Shown here one piece after another: positions 52,868-61,725 of a stretch of DNA of 64,000 nucleotides. The DNA lies in contig NZ_CP102275.1 of NCBI RefSeq assembly GCF_025149465.1, positions 930,001 through 994,000 of the forward strand, in the 5' to 3' direction. The DNA is from Thomasclavelia spiroformis DSM 1552. Lineage in GTDB: Bacteria > Bacillota_I > Bacilli_A > Erysipelotrichales > Coprobacillaceae. Both the position numbers and the translations under genes were made by a program. Each line of letters begins with the position of its first letter. The first letter of the stretch is position 1. Below the pieces are notes generated by a model. The model had not been told where the DNA came from. It did no database searches and saw only the letters and a program-made list of their open reading frames with translations.

Positions 52868-52882
52868 GGTTATTCCTTTTTT
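52856..52882 (+). terminator. Rho-independent terminator overlapping the LysR stop codon
   Basis: Stem AAAAAGGAATA/TATTCCTTTTT with a GGGT loop and continuing T tract. It includes the last codons of the gene. Confidence 0.8.
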
Positions 52883-52936
52883 GTATCTACGAAGTAATGT
52901 TTGTGAGCGCTATAATTCTAATTGGAGGTGCTATTT

Positions 52937-54154
52937 ATGCAAAGATTTACATTACCAAGAGATTTATATCATGGAAAAGGAGCTTTAGAAGCTTTAAAAG
53001 ATTTTGAAGGAAAAAAAGCGATTGTTTGTGTCGGTGGGGGAAGTATGAAACGTAATGGTTTCTTAGACCGCACTGTTAATTATTTAAAAGAAGCAGGAAT
53101 GGAAGTAGAATTATTTGAAGGAATTGAACCTGATCCATCAGTAGAAACAGTTATGAAAGGTGCTGCTGTAATGGAAAAATTCCAACCAGATTGGATCGTT
53201 GCTATGGGTGGTGGTTCACCAATTGATGCCGCAAAAGCAATGTGGATTAAATATGAATACCCAGAAATTACATTTGAAGAAATGTGTAAAGTATTTGGAA
53301 TTCCAAAATTACGTAAAAAAGCACGTTTCTGTGCGATTCCATCTACAAGTGGAACAGCTACTGAAGTAACTGCATTTTCAATTATTACTGATTACCAAAA
53401 AGGAATTAAATATCCAATTGCAGATTTTGAAATTACTCCTGATGTTGCTATCGTTGATCCTGATTTAGCAGAAACAATGCCGGTTAAATTAGTAGCTCAT
53501 ACAGGAATGGATGCAATGACTCATGCAATTGAAGCATATGTATCAACTGCAAATTGTAACTATACAGATCCTCTTGCAATTCATGCAATTGAAATGATTC
53601 AAGCTAATTTAGTTAAATCATATAATGGTGATATGGCATGCCGTGATGATATGCATGATGCTCAATGCTTAGCAGGACAAGCATTTTCTAATGCATTACT
53701 TGGAATTGTTCATTCCATGGCTCATAAAACTGGAGCTGCCTTTGTTGATCAAGGTGGACATATTATTCATGGTGCTGCTAATGCAATGTATTTACCTAAA
53801 GTTATTGCCTTTAATGCTAAAGATGAAACTGCTAAAAAACGTTATGGTGTAATTGCTGATTATATGCATTTAGGTGGAAATAATGATGATGAAAAAGTAG
53901 AATTATTAATTGCATATTTAAGAAAAATGAATGATGATTTAAATATCCCTCATTCAATCAATCATTATGGTGCAGATGGTTTACCAGCTGAAACTGGATT
54001 TGTACCTGAAGATGTTTTCTTACAAAGAGTTGAAGAAATTGCAGCTAATGCTATCGATGATGCATGTACAGGATCAAATCCACGTATTCCTACTCAAGAA
54101 GAAATGGTTAAGTTATTAAAAGCGTGTTATTATGATAGTGAAGTAGACTTTTAA
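52937..54154 (+). CDS. Iron-containing alcohol dehydrogenase
   Basis: 405 aa group III ADH. The NAD-binding loops are GGGSMKRNG and AMGGGSPIDAAKAMW. Metal ligands are the Asp/His of GMDAMTHAIEAY, the His of HSMAHKTGAA and the His near HGAANA. It is closest by eye to the butanol/ethanol dehydrogenases and the AdhE C-terminal domain, so it likely reduces aldehydes with NAD(P)H in fermentation. ATG 52937 follows GGAGGTG; a TTG at 52922 precedes the site. Its base composition (more GC, fewer rare codons) suggests high expression. Confidence 0.92.
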   Translation: MQRFTLPRDLYHGKGALEALKDFEGKKAIVCVGGGSMKRNGFLDRTVNYLKEAGMEVELFEGIEPDPSVETVMKGAAVMEKFQPDWIVAMGGGSPIDAAKAMWIKYEYPEITFEEMCKVFGIPKLRKKARFCAIPSTSGTATEVTAFSIITDYQKGIKYPIADFEITPDVAIVDPDLAETMPVKLVAHTGMDAMTHAIEAYVSTANCNYTDPLAIHAIEMIQANLVKSYNGDMACRDDMHDAQCLAGQAFSNALLGIVHSMAHKTGAAFVDQGGHIIHGAANAMYLPKVIAFNAKDETAKKRYGVIADYMHLGGNNDDEKVELLIAYLRKMNDDLNIPHSINHYGADGLPAETGFVPEDVFLQRVEEIAANAIDDACTGSNPRIPTQEEMVKLLKACYYDSEVDF

Positions 54155-54163
54155 TTAGATATT

Positions 54164-54192
54164 AGACAAGGTTGCAAGCCTTGTCTTTTTTT
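54164..54192 (+). terminator. Rho-independent terminator after the alcohol dehydrogenase
   Basis: Stem AGACAAGG(TT)/(GC)CCTTGTCT followed by T7. Confidence 0.85.
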
Positions 54193-54229
54193 TACCTTAT
54201 GATAAAATGCTAGTAAGTGAGGTGTGATT

Positions 54230-54766
54230 ATGAGTTTATATATTACAAGACATGGTGAAACAGATTATAATATTAAAGAGCTTGTTTGTGGTATTAGTGA
54301 AGCAATGCTTAGTGATAAAGGAATTAAACAAGCTCAAAAGTTAGCTGATTTATTGAAAAACATTGATTATAAATTTTTATATGTCTCGCCATTACAAAGA
54401 GCTATTGATACAGCAAATTATGCTAATGTTCATCAAATTGAAATGATTATTGAACCACGAATTAGAGAATTTAATTTTGGAAAGTGTGAGGGAATTTATC
54501 GAAGAGATGAAAAATTTTTAGAAATTAAACATAATTTAGCTTATCGCTATCCTGGAGGAGAGTCTTTTGTGGAATTATGTAAAAGAGTATATGAATTTTT
54601 AGATGAAATTAAGCAACAAGCAATTGAAAATGATGTATTATTAGTATGTCATGGTGGTGTTTGCAGAGCAATTCATAGTTATTTTAATGATATGACAAAT
54701 GATGAAATCTTTAATTATCAAATGGATAATTGTAAGTTATTAAAATATGATTTTAAAAATGATTAA
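54230..54766 (+). CDS. Histidine phosphatase family protein
   Basis: 178 aa. Branch-1 histidine phosphatase with the catalytic TRHGETDYN at the N-terminus, SPLQRAIDTA, REFNFGKCEG and CHGGVCRA at the C-terminus. Relatives include cobalamin-pathway and phosphoglycerate-mutase-like phosphatases; the substrate cannot be assigned. ATG 54230 follows GTGAGGTG. uppP follows 39 bases later. Confidence 0.88.
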   Translation: MSLYITRHGETDYNIKELVCGISEAMLSDKGIKQAQKLADLLKNIDYKFLYVSPLQRAIDTANYANVHQIEMIIEPRIREFNFGKCEGIYRRDEKFLEIKHNLAYRYPGGESFVELCKRVYEFLDEIKQQAIENDVLLVCHGGVCRAIHSYFNDMTNDEIFNYQMDNCKLLKYDFKND

Positions 54767-54805
54767 ATTAGTGCTATAATGCATAAGTAAGATTAGGAGG
54801 TATGT

Positions 54806-55633
54806 ATGGATATAATTGAGATATTGAAAGCAATTGTTTTAGGAATTGTAGAGGGGATAACAGAATGGCTACCAATTAGTAGTACAGGACATATGATTTT
54901 AGTTGATGAGTTTATTAAACTAGATGTCAGTGCTGAGTTTTTGGAGATGTTTTTAGTTGTAATTCAATTAGGGGCTATTCTTGCAGTTGTGTTTATATAT
55001 TGGAAAAAATTATTTCCGTTTGATTATAAAAATCATTGGAAAGTAAAAAGAAATATAGTAACAATGTGGTTTAAAATACTTGTTGCTTGTATCCCAGCTG
55101 CAGTAATTGGGCTATTATTCGATGATGTTTTAAATGAGCTGTTTTATAACCCGTTAACAGTATCAATTGCATTAATTGTATTTGGAATTTTATTTATTAT
55201 TATTGAAAACTACAATAAAAACCGATCTGCAAAAATTAATTCATTAAGGGAAATAACTTATACTACAGCATTGATAATTGGAATTTTTCAATTAATTGCT
55301 GCTGTTTTTCCTGGTACTTCTCGTTCTGGAGCAACAATTGTAGGAGCGTTATTAATTGGTGTTAACAGAAGAATTGCTGCTGAGTTTACATTCTTTTTAG
55401 CTATTCCGGTAATGTTTGGAGCTAGTTTATTGAAGATTGTTAAATTTGGATTAGTTTTTAGTGCTTTTGAGTTTGTTTTATTAGTCGTAGGAATGTTAGT
55501 AGCATTTATTGTTAGTATGATTACAATTGTATTTTTAATGGATTATATTAAAAAACATGATTTTAAAGTATTTGGATGGTATCGTATTATTTTAGGTGTT
55601 ATTGTAATTGCTTATTTTATGTTTCTTAATTAA
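54806..55633 (+). CDS. uppP: Undecaprenyl-diphosphatase UppP (BacA)
   Basis: 275 aa membrane enzyme that recycles undecaprenyl pyrophosphate for cell-wall synthesis; overproduction gives bacitracin resistance. The active-site motifs [15 protein letters not shown] and [14 protein letters not shown] are intact, with about eight helices. TTAGGAGGT precedes the ATG. Confidence 0.94.
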   Translation: MDIIEILKAIVLGIVEGITEWLPISSTGHMILVDEFIKLDVSAEFLEMFLVVIQLGAILAVVFIYWKKLFPFDYKNHWKVKRNIVTMWFKILVACIPAAVIGLLFDDVLNELFYNPLTVSIALIVFGILFIIIENYNKNRSAKINSLREITYTTALIIGIFQLIAAVFPGTSRSGATIVGALLIGVNRRIAAEFTFFLAIPVMFGASLLKIVKFGLVFSAFEFVLLVVGMLVAFIVSMITIVFLMDYIKKHDFKVFGWYRIILGVIVIAYFMFLN

Positions 55634-55642
55634 AAAATAGAG

Positions 55643-55690
55643 GCGTCAATCTTAAGAAATTTAGGGGTTTCTTAAGTTTGGCGCTTTTAT
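55643..55690 (+). terminator. Rho-independent terminator after uppP
   Basis: A long hairpin with outer GCGTCAA/TTGGCGC and inner CTTAAGAAA/TTTCTTAAG stems and a T-rich end. Confidence 0.8.
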
Positions 55691-55852
55691 ATTTATTAAA
55701 TAGCTCAATTATTCTTAAGCAAATATTATTTTTATCTGAATTGATATATAAATTTTATATAGTATCGTATATGGGATTTATATTATACATTTTAGTTAAG
55801 ATAAGTTATAAATAAGCGTGTATATAAAATATACTACAAAGAAGGAATTTTT

Positions 55853-55999
55853 ATGAATGAATATAAATTATATAAAAAAATTGCTTTTTATTTTTGTTTT
55901 GCGGGAATATTGATTTATGTTTTTTTTTCATATCTTATTTATAAATCCAATTATGAAATGATATCTCAGTCTTCTACTCAAGTTTTAAATCAAACTTAA
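55853..55999 (+). CDS. Small membrane protein (48 aa)
   Basis: ATG 55853 has AAGGAA eight bases upstream. The product MNEYKLYKKIAFYFCFAGI... has one hydrophobic helix (about residues 9-30) and a polar Ser/Gln-rich tail. No homolog is recognised. It is the last host-like gene before the integrase remnants and has a hairpin terminator downstream. Confidence 0.5.
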   Translation: MNEYKLYKKIAFYFCFAGILIYVFFSYLIYKSNYEMISQSSTQVLNQT

Positions 56000-56037
56000 T
56001 ATAGATTTTTGATTATCTTTTCATATCTTCTTATATA

Positions 56038-56077
56038 TCCGCAAGTCCTTATTTTATCGGCTTTGCGGACGTTTTTG
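56038..56077 (+). terminator. Terminator-like hairpin near the element boundary
   Basis: TCCGCAAG/CTTTGCGGA arms with one bulge around an AT-rich loop, followed by CGTTTTTG. It could end the 48-aa gene. It also lies between host DNA and the integrase remnant, so the attachment site is probably within about 55.7-56.15 kb. Confidence 0.6.
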
Positions 56078-56155
56078 TTATCAAAAGACACTTGCTTATC
56101 TCTGCATTTCTTCACATATCTTCACGGTCAAACGTGGTAAATATCGTGGTACGAT

Positions 56156-56417
56156 TTAGGCTATCATGCTTCTCAATTCTGCCTTGACGCTTTCCGCTGA
56201 CGCATGGGCATACAGGTTCAGCGTGATACTGATGTTAGAGTGCCCCATGATGTATTGCAGGCTCTTAGGGTTCATGTTCCTGTTTGCCAGTCTTGTGCAG
56301 AATGTATGACGCAGAATATGCGGTGTTATCTTTGGCAGGCTGTCCTCATGGCACTTGTTATACTTCTTTGTCAAATTGGAAAAGGTCGCTGTATAGTAAG
56401 CATTTGTCATAGGATAG
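56156..56417 (-). pseudogene. int: Tyrosine integrase, C-terminal fragment (Tn916-like)
   Basis: Contains TPHILRHTFCTRLANRNMNP with the conserved His/Arg, GHSNISITLNLYAHA with the catalytic Tyr, and the end of a Tn916-type integrase. At 56415-56417 the frame is broken by the TAG target duplication of an IS3-family element. Rejoining across it gives GKGYPMTNAYYTATF, an intact integrase reading. Confidence 0.9.
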
Positions 56418-56446
56418 TGGATTGTCAACACTTTTTTGGACAATTT

Positions 56447-57241
56447 CTATGAGAACATCCTAAATTCAACTGGTGTCTTATAGCCAAGTGAACCATGTAT
56501 CCTCACATTATTATACCAGTTTACATAATCAAATAATTCTAGTTCCAGTTCTTCAAAACTTTCAAACCTTTTATTAAATGCAAACTCTGTTTTTATAATT
56601 TTATATGTTGCTTCAGCAACTGCATTATCATACGGACATCCTTTAGCACTTAATGACCTGTTTATATTAAATGCCTTTAATGCATTTTCAATATCTTCAT
56701 TTTTGAATTCATTTCCTCGATCACTGTGAAACAAATCTATTTTTCGTAAATCATATTTTATTGAATAGAGTGCTTTTTCTACTAACTTGGCATTTTTATT
56801 CTTACTGGCTGCATATCCTACAATCTCTCTGTTATATAGATCTAACATAAGACATATATAATTCCATTTTCCATCCACATTAACATACGTCAGATCACTA
56901 ACTACTACCTTCATTCTCTCTTTTTGATTAAAATTACGATTGAGTCTATTTTCTATATTATCATTATTACATGCTGCGTGATGTACTTTATACTGTTTAA
57001 CTGTATAGCTTGATACTAAGCCATTTTCCTGCATAATACGTCTAATTCTTCTTTTACTGACAATATGGCCCAGTTTAGCCAATTCTATTTTAATCTTTCT
57101 TGAACCATAGTTGTTTCGACTGTTTTTAAATATTTCTTTTACTAAAGCAGTCAGATAATGATCATTGGATTTTTTCTTATTTAATTTATTATTACGATTA
57201 TAATATAATGATGATCTAGGTATATCTAGTAATTTACACAT
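56447..57241 (-). CDS. IS3-family transposase OrfB
   Basis: 264 aa with HTH_21 at the N-terminus (RIRRIMQENGLVS) and the rve integrase core: DDE residues in VVSDLTYVNV, LFHSDRGNEF and AVAEATYKIIKTE. In nature it is made as an OrfAB fusion by -1 frameshifting; its frame is open upstream to about 57290, where it meets the end of orfA at an AAAA slip site. Confidence 0.9.
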   Translation of the reverse strand: MCKLLDIPRSSLYYNRNNKLNKKKSNDHYLTALVKEIFKNSRNNYGSRKIKIELAKLGHIVSKRRIRRIMQENGLVSSYTVKQYKVHHAACNNDNIENRLNRNFNQKERMKVVVSDLTYVNVDGKWNYICLMLDLYNREIVGYAASKNKNAKLVEKALYSIKYDLRKIDLFHSDRGNEFKNEDIENALKAFNINRSLSAKGCPYDNAVAEATYKIIKTEFAFNKRFESFEELELELFDYVNWYNNVRIHGSLGYKTPVEFRMFS

Positions 57242-57282
57242 TGCGCTGACCGGATATTTATCTGCATTGGAAATGATAACAT

Positions 57283-57564
57283 TTATTTTCGTCCCATGAT
57301 CAGCGCTGCTTGCTTTAAAATATCATTTTCCATCTTCAGTCGCTGATTTTCCTTGCGGAGTCTGATTAGTTCTTTTTCTTCATCACTGCGGTTGTCCTCG
57401 ACATGGAACGAACCAGTATTATTGTACTTTTTGATCCATGAAGATAAAGCAGATGGAGTCAGTTCATATTCACGAACCAGCTCAGCTCTTGGTTTTCCGC
57501 TGTTGTATAATTCGACCATTTTCTGTTTAAATTCATCACTGTAAGTTCTTCTTTCTCTTGCCAT
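57283..57564 (-). CDS. IS3-family transposase OrfA
   Basis: 93 aa DNA-binding subunit: HTH (FKQKMVELYNSGKPRAELVREYELTPSALSSW) followed by a leucine-zipper-like helix ending LKQAALIMGRK. The last codons CGA AAA TAA contain a slip site that puts the ribosome into the orfB frame by -1. Confidence 0.9.
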   Translation of the reverse strand: MARERRTYSDEFKQKMVELYNSGKPRAELVREYELTPSALSSWIKKYNNTGSFHVEDNRSDEEKELIRLRKENQRLKMENDILKQAALIMGRK

Positions 57565-57640
57565 TTCAGATTACCTCATTTCTTGATTTTCTATTGTAAC
57601 AGTTCTCTTAAAAACTGTCCAATTTAGTGTAACCTATCCA

Positions 57641-57981
57641 TAGCCTTTTCCATTCAGAAAGAGGAAACCGCTGTAACCGTCAATCTCTATCGGTTCGGAT
57701 TTCTTCCTTTCTGCCATGATACGCTCAAATGCCTGTTTCACTTCCTCGCTCATGGGAACATCACGCACACCACTTTTTGTCTTTGGGGTTTCTATGTAGT
57801 AGCCAGTTTCCTTGTTATTAAGTAGCTGGTGGTTCACATGGATAACTTCATTTTGAAAGTCGATGTCCTGACTTGTCAATCCGCACAGCTCCGAGATACG
57901 AAGTCCCGTCTTTAACAGTATCACGATTGCGTCATAATGCTTTTTATATACCCTGTCTTTGCGTACAAAGGACAACAGCTT
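57641..57981 (-). pseudogene. int: Tyrosine integrase, middle fragment
   Basis: Holds LLSFVRKDRVYKKHYDAIVILLKTGLRISELCGL with the first catalytic Arg, DIDFQNEVIHVNHQ and TPKTKSGVRDVPMS with the catalytic Lys region. It is bounded by IS3 element A at its 3' side (GKGY...) and by IS3 element B at its 5' side (KL|LSFV). Confidence 0.9.
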
Positions 57982-58078
57982 GATGCTAGAATAAAAACTG
58001 TACCAGTTAAATGGAAGAACTAGCTAGTATATGATACAATGTCATAAGCTTAAATCAAAAATAGAAAAGGGGTATATG

Positions 58079-58312
58079 ATGATGACTAAACCAACATTTA
58101 CAGATGAATTTAAACAGGGAGTTGTTCAATATGTTTTAGAACATCCTGATGAATCTAAAGTAGCTATAGCTAAACAGTTTGGTATTGCTGATAGCACTGT
58201 TCATAAATGGCTTAAAGATGCCAGTAGTAATGACGGCGTAATTAATTCAAGAGGAAGCGGTAATTATTCAAGTGATGAAGCTAAAGAAATTGCCAGATTA
58301 AAAAAGAACTGA
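58079..58312 (+). CDS. IS3-family transposase OrfA, apparently frameshifted
   Basis: The HTH domain starts at MMTKPTFTDEFKQGVVQYV (AAAGGGG upstream). The frame ends at 58312 just after an A6G run at 58300-58306. One frame back the protein continues ELKDTQDALEVLKKAIGILGN to a stop at about 58371, the normal OrfA ending. Either one A has been lost or the ribosome slips here. A second A6G at 58341-58347 is the usual -1 slip site into orfB. Confidence 0.8.
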   Translation: MMTKPTFTDEFKQGVVQYVLEHPDESKVAIAKQFGIADSTVHKWLKDASSNDGVINSRGSGNYSSDEAKEIARLKKN

Positions 58313-58439
58313 AAGATACACAGGATGCTTTAGAAGTCCTAAAAAAGGCTATTGGCATACTGGGCAATTAACTAAGCAGGATCTTTATAAAAGGATAAAA
58401 GAAAAATCTAAAAAAGATAAACAGACTTCAGTTACCGGT

Positions 58440-59255
58440 ATGCTAAAAAAATTACAACTGAGTAAATCAGGATATTATGAATATTTGAAAAGAAAACCAT
58501 GTAAACGAAAAATCAGAAAAGCTAGAATCACAGAAAGAATCAAGAAGATCTATAAGGATTCAAAAGAAATATATGGAGCTCCTAAAATAACTGAAATACT
58601 AAAAAAAGAGGGAGAAAAAATAAGTGAAAAATATGTAGGAAACATAATGAGGGAAAACAATATTAAAGCTCATTATATCAAACCATATACAATAACAACA
58701 AAAGACTGTGATTTTTCAAATAAACTAAAAAATATTCTAAACCGAGATTTTAATCCAAAAGCACCAAATCAGGCATGGTGTACTGATATAACATATATCT
58801 GGACAGCAGATGAAGGATTTGTATATTTAACCAGTATAATGGATCTCTATTCAAGAAAAATAATAGCATGGACATTAAGCAAAACATTAGAAGTAGATGA
58901 AGTATTAAAATGTCTGGAAACAGCTAAAAAAAGAAGAAAAAGCGCAAAACCAATAGTAATCCATGCAGATCGCGGAGTGCACTATACATCGAAGAAATAC
59001 AAAAGATTAACTAAGCAGATGAAAAGAAGCTATTCACAAAAAGGAACACCGTGGGATAATGCGTGTATAGAATCATATCATGCATTGATAAAAAGGGAAT
59101 GGCTGAACAGATTTAAGATTATAAATTATAATCATGCATATAAGCTGGTATTTGAATACATAGAAGGATTTTATAATACAATAAGAGTACATTCACATTG
59201 TGATTATAAATCACCTAATGAATATGAGCATGATTATTTAATTAGTATCAATTAA
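58440..59255 (+). CDS. IS3-family transposase OrfB
   Basis: 271 aa. HTH_21 region (KEIYGAPKITEILKKEG) and integrase core with DDE residues in WCTDITYIW, VIHADRGVHYT and ACIESYHALIKREW. The orfB frame is open upstream through the A6G at 58341, so the working enzyme is an OrfAB frameshift product. It differs from element A's transposase. Confidence 0.9.
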   Translation: MLKKLQLSKSGYYEYLKRKPCKRKIRKARITERIKKIYKDSKEIYGAPKITEILKKEGEKISEKYVGNIMRENNIKAHYIKPYTITTKDCDFSNKLKNILNRDFNPKAPNQAWCTDITYIWTADEGFVYLTSIMDLYSRKIIAWTLSKTLEVDEVLKCLETAKKRRKSAKPIVIHADRGVHYTSKKYKRLTKQMKRSYSQKGTPWDNACIESYHALIKREWLNRFKIINYNHAYKLVFEYIEGFYNTIRVHSHCDYKSPNEYEHDYLISIN

Positions 59256-59299
59256 TTAAATTTCTTACATTTATGTGGTCCGAAATCTTGACATAGTAC

Positions 59300-59896
59300 C
59301 AGCTTTTCTTCCTGTTCCTCTGTCAATGCCTGTCGTGGTTTTCTGTCGTCCTCTATGACTTCGTTCAGCTTAAAGTCAAAAGGGTTCTTTCTCACAAGGT
59401 CGTCCGCTATGGCAATGCGGAATGAAGCATTTAACGAGCGTTTATGATTGCTTATGGTCTGGTAGCCATAACCTTTCTCTTTCATGCGTAACGCCCATTC
59501 CTTAGCGTCTGAAAGGCGTATGCTGTCAATGCTCCTTGCTCCCAGTATATCTTCCTCTAATATCCTCACAAGCTGTTTTCTGCTCTGCTGTGTGCTTTTC
59601 TTCACGTTTGCCCTCTGTGCGTTCTGTTTGGCATAGAGCTGGCACAGCGTCATTTTTCCGCCTGTGGTGTCGATACCGTCCTGCAAGTCCCTTTGTATCT
59701 CCGCTTCCAGTTCCCTTAATGATTTCCCGTTCCTCTTTCCTTTGGGTACGGGGTCTGTGGGTACAAGTTTCCATGAGTACACATATCTTGTTTCTCCTTG
59801 TGCGTCCACATATTTATACAAGTATCTTCCGTCTGTTCGCTGGCTCTCTCCCGTCTTTAACAGGCGACCTTTATTGTCCCGTCTTTTTTCTGACAT
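59300..59896 (-). pseudogene. int: Tyrosine integrase, N-terminal fragment
   Basis: Begins MSEKRRDNKGRLLKTGESQR, the N-terminal arm-binding domain of Tn916-family integrases. Then come the SAM-like core-binding domain (YAKQNAQRANVKKSTQQSR) and ends ALTEEQEEKL at the IS3 element B junction. Beyond it the frame runs only into IS sequence. The DNA is clearly more GC-rich than the host genes. Confidence 0.9.
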
Positions 59897-59972
59897 TGTT
59901 ATCTGCTCCTTTCATAAGAAAGAGCCTCGATATGACTTATGATGATAATATCACATACAAGGCTCTTTTTCA

Positions 59973-60176
59973 TTAGATTGTGTCTATTTTATCCAGCATT
60001 TTTTCAAACTGCTTTTTCTTGATGAGCAGGCGGTTTCCGTTCATCATATACCAGTTGCCGAACCTGTCCTGCTGGGCAAGCTGTCTTATCTTGTTTTGAC
60101 CGACTGAAAAATACTGGGACGCTTCTTCTACTGTCATGGCGTATTTCTCCCATACTGGGACTTGAATATCGTTCAT
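59973..60176 (-). CDS. xis: Excisionase (Tn916 Xis-like)
   Basis: 67 aa with a winged-helix excisionase fold: MTVEEASQYFSVGQNKIRQLAQ and NRLLIKKKQFEKMLD. It directs excision with Int. Start ATG 60176 overlaps the stop of the MobT-like gene (ATGA). With int broken, the element cannot excise by itself. Confidence 0.9.
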   Translation of the reverse strand: MNDIQVPVWEKYAMTVEEASQYFSVGQNKIRQLAQQDRFGNWYMMNGNRLLIKKKQFEKMLDKIDTI

Positions 60177-61274
60177 CAAATGCCCCCTTTTACGTGCTTC
60201 GTATCATACTGGATATAGGGGATAAGGTCAGTACGGTCTATTCTCTGTAAGTGGGCGGTCAGCTTGCTGGAAAGGGCGGTGCTGTATCTTGCCTTATCCA
60301 GCATATTTTCTACACGTTCCAGTCCACCCAGTGCGTCATGTTCTTCCAAGAAGTAAAAGCTCTTGACCGCTGAAATCACGCCACCCTCTGTGAGCCATTG
60401 CTGTGTTTCTTCAAGGGTATTCTGCTGTTTAGGGGTGTGGAGCTTCAAGACTTCCACAGCCCCTAAAAAACGTTCCCAGAAGCGACACGTTTTCCACCTG
60501 CTCTTATTGCTTTCATTTTTATTGGGTACGACAAAGCGTAGGTTGTCTGCCAGCAGTCCGAAAGCCAGTTCTCCCAGTTCTAACGGTCTGTCCTTGAACG
60601 TCATGGCAAAGGCATGAGCTTTGTCGTCACGCAGTTGCATTTCCGTTCGTTTCCAGCTCCCGACTTCATCAAGCGTCCTGTTGTACTTTGTGCAGACTTC
60701 CTTATCCTTGTCATAAAGGCGGTAGGACAAGCCCGATTTTCCAGCACCGATATAGACTGTCTTTGCGGTGTCGAAATCATCAAACTTGCTTTCGTCAAAC
60801 TTATAACCCTCACTGTTTGAGATAAATTCCTCTTTTTCGCATTTCTTCTTTATCTGCTCTATGGTAAAGAATGGCTTTTCGTTCTTATCATCAATGGCAA
60901 CATCAAGCCTTGTGAAATGGAAATTGCCTAGTCCGTATCGTCTTTCACATCGTCCGAACATATCTCCAAAAGTCAAGCCTTTATCTTCAAGGATACGGTA
61001 AATATCATCACTGCCCCTGCCTGTCATAACGAGATAACAGCCAAGTCCCTGTGGGTTGTCCTCTGTCTTTCTTGCATCACCCGATACATAAATATCCCCA
61101 ATCTCCCAGCGTGTCTGATAGGTCTTGAATTTTACAGTAGCTGGATAGACATTGAAGATGTCCGTTGGCAAATGTAAAATGTACTTGATAACATCTTCAG
61201 CGGTTGCCGTTTCAAATACAATGCTGATGTAATCAATCTTAATGGATAAATTTTCGTGTGTTGCGATAGTGCAT
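60176..61274 (-). CDS. mobT: MobT/Rep_trans-family relaxase, N-terminus frameshifted
   Basis: A replication-initiation-factor protein like Tn916 Orf20 (MobT), which nicks oriT. The conserved text runs IDYISIVFETATAEDVIKYI (upstream), then GLGCYLVMTGRGSDD, FTRLDVAIDDKNEKPFFTIEQI and GSWKRTEMQLRDD. A strong AAAGGAGAA plus ATG lies at 61274-61272, but the conserved frame is out of phase right after that ATG. The only in-frame conventional start is TTG 61171, inside the domain. A 1-2 base indel therefore probably disables or shortens it. It lacks the Tn916 N-terminal XRE domain. Confidence 0.75.
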
Positions 61275-61361
61275 TTCTCCTTTCGTTCTTCCCGATTTTT
61301 TGCGGAGTAAAAATAGTGTTTTGTCCTTTATTTATCACAGTTTTTAGGTACTATGACATGT

Positions 61362-61500
61362 ATACGCAGGGCGGTGTTACATATACGCCCTTTACGGAAC
61401 GCCTAAAGGCGTTCCCTTTCCAAAAGGAACTGTCTGTCCGAAACACGTCTGTGGGACGTGCCCCGTCCAGCCAGTCCCTTTTGGAAACCACGGTTTTCGG
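61362..61500. other. oriT-like cluster of hairpins
   Basis: GC-rich, non-coding, upstream of the relaxase gene. It has GGAACGCC/GGCGTTCC (61396-61415, perfect 8-bp stem). A large arm CCAAAAGG/CCTTTTGG (61420-61427 and 61477-61484) encloses an AACTG/CAGT extension and the perfect hairpin CACGTC/GACGTG (61444-61460). Tn916-type oriT and single-strand origins lie in the same relative place. Confidence 0.55.
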
Positions 61501-61646
61501 TCTGATAGTCCATGTCTATTCATGCTATCAAAGCGAAAACATATCATTTATATGCTTACTCAAGCGTGTGATTGACCCTAGCGTGCTTAATCACTCTATA
61601 TGATACGATAATAACGCTATCAGAATTACTTGTCAAGAACTTTTTC

Positions 61647-61675
61647 TTGACTTTTTCTAAAATAATAAGTATGAT
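61647..61675 (+). promoter_or_regulatory. Promoter of the XRE regulator gene
   Basis: TTGACT (61647-61652), 17-base spacer, TATGAT (61670-61675), followed by GAAAGGAGAAG before ATG 61726. Confidence 0.65.
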
Positions 61676-61725
61676 AAGCTTATAAATGAACCAAAAAGTG
61701 AAGAAAGGAGAAGTTATAATAAGTT

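Larger units (their letters stand above)
56418..57640 (-). mobile_element. IS3-family element A (IS150-like) inside int
   Basis: 1223 bp. The ends begin TGGAT and share TTGGAC and GAGAAC in register (left TGGATTGTCAACAC, right, reversed, TGGATAGGTTACAC). The flanking TAG (56415-56417 and 57641-57643) is a 3-bp target duplication. It carries orfA and orfB on the minus strand, the same orientation as int. Confidence 0.9.
57982..59299 (+). mobile_element. IS3-family element B inside int
   Basis: About 1318 bp, opposite orientation to int. CAGCTT occurs at 57976-57981 and 59300-59305, giving the target duplication (3-6 bp, partly chance). ACCA..TAAATG occurs at the same distance from both ends in inverted orientation, supporting the boundaries. 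Contents: orfA (with a premature stop) and orfB. Confidence 0.82.

Noticed and set aside
59526-60820. Several open frames on the opposite strand or other frames of int, xis and mobT
   Set aside because: They arise because the element DNA is more GC-rich and has fewer stops; none has a ribosome site or a recognisable domain.
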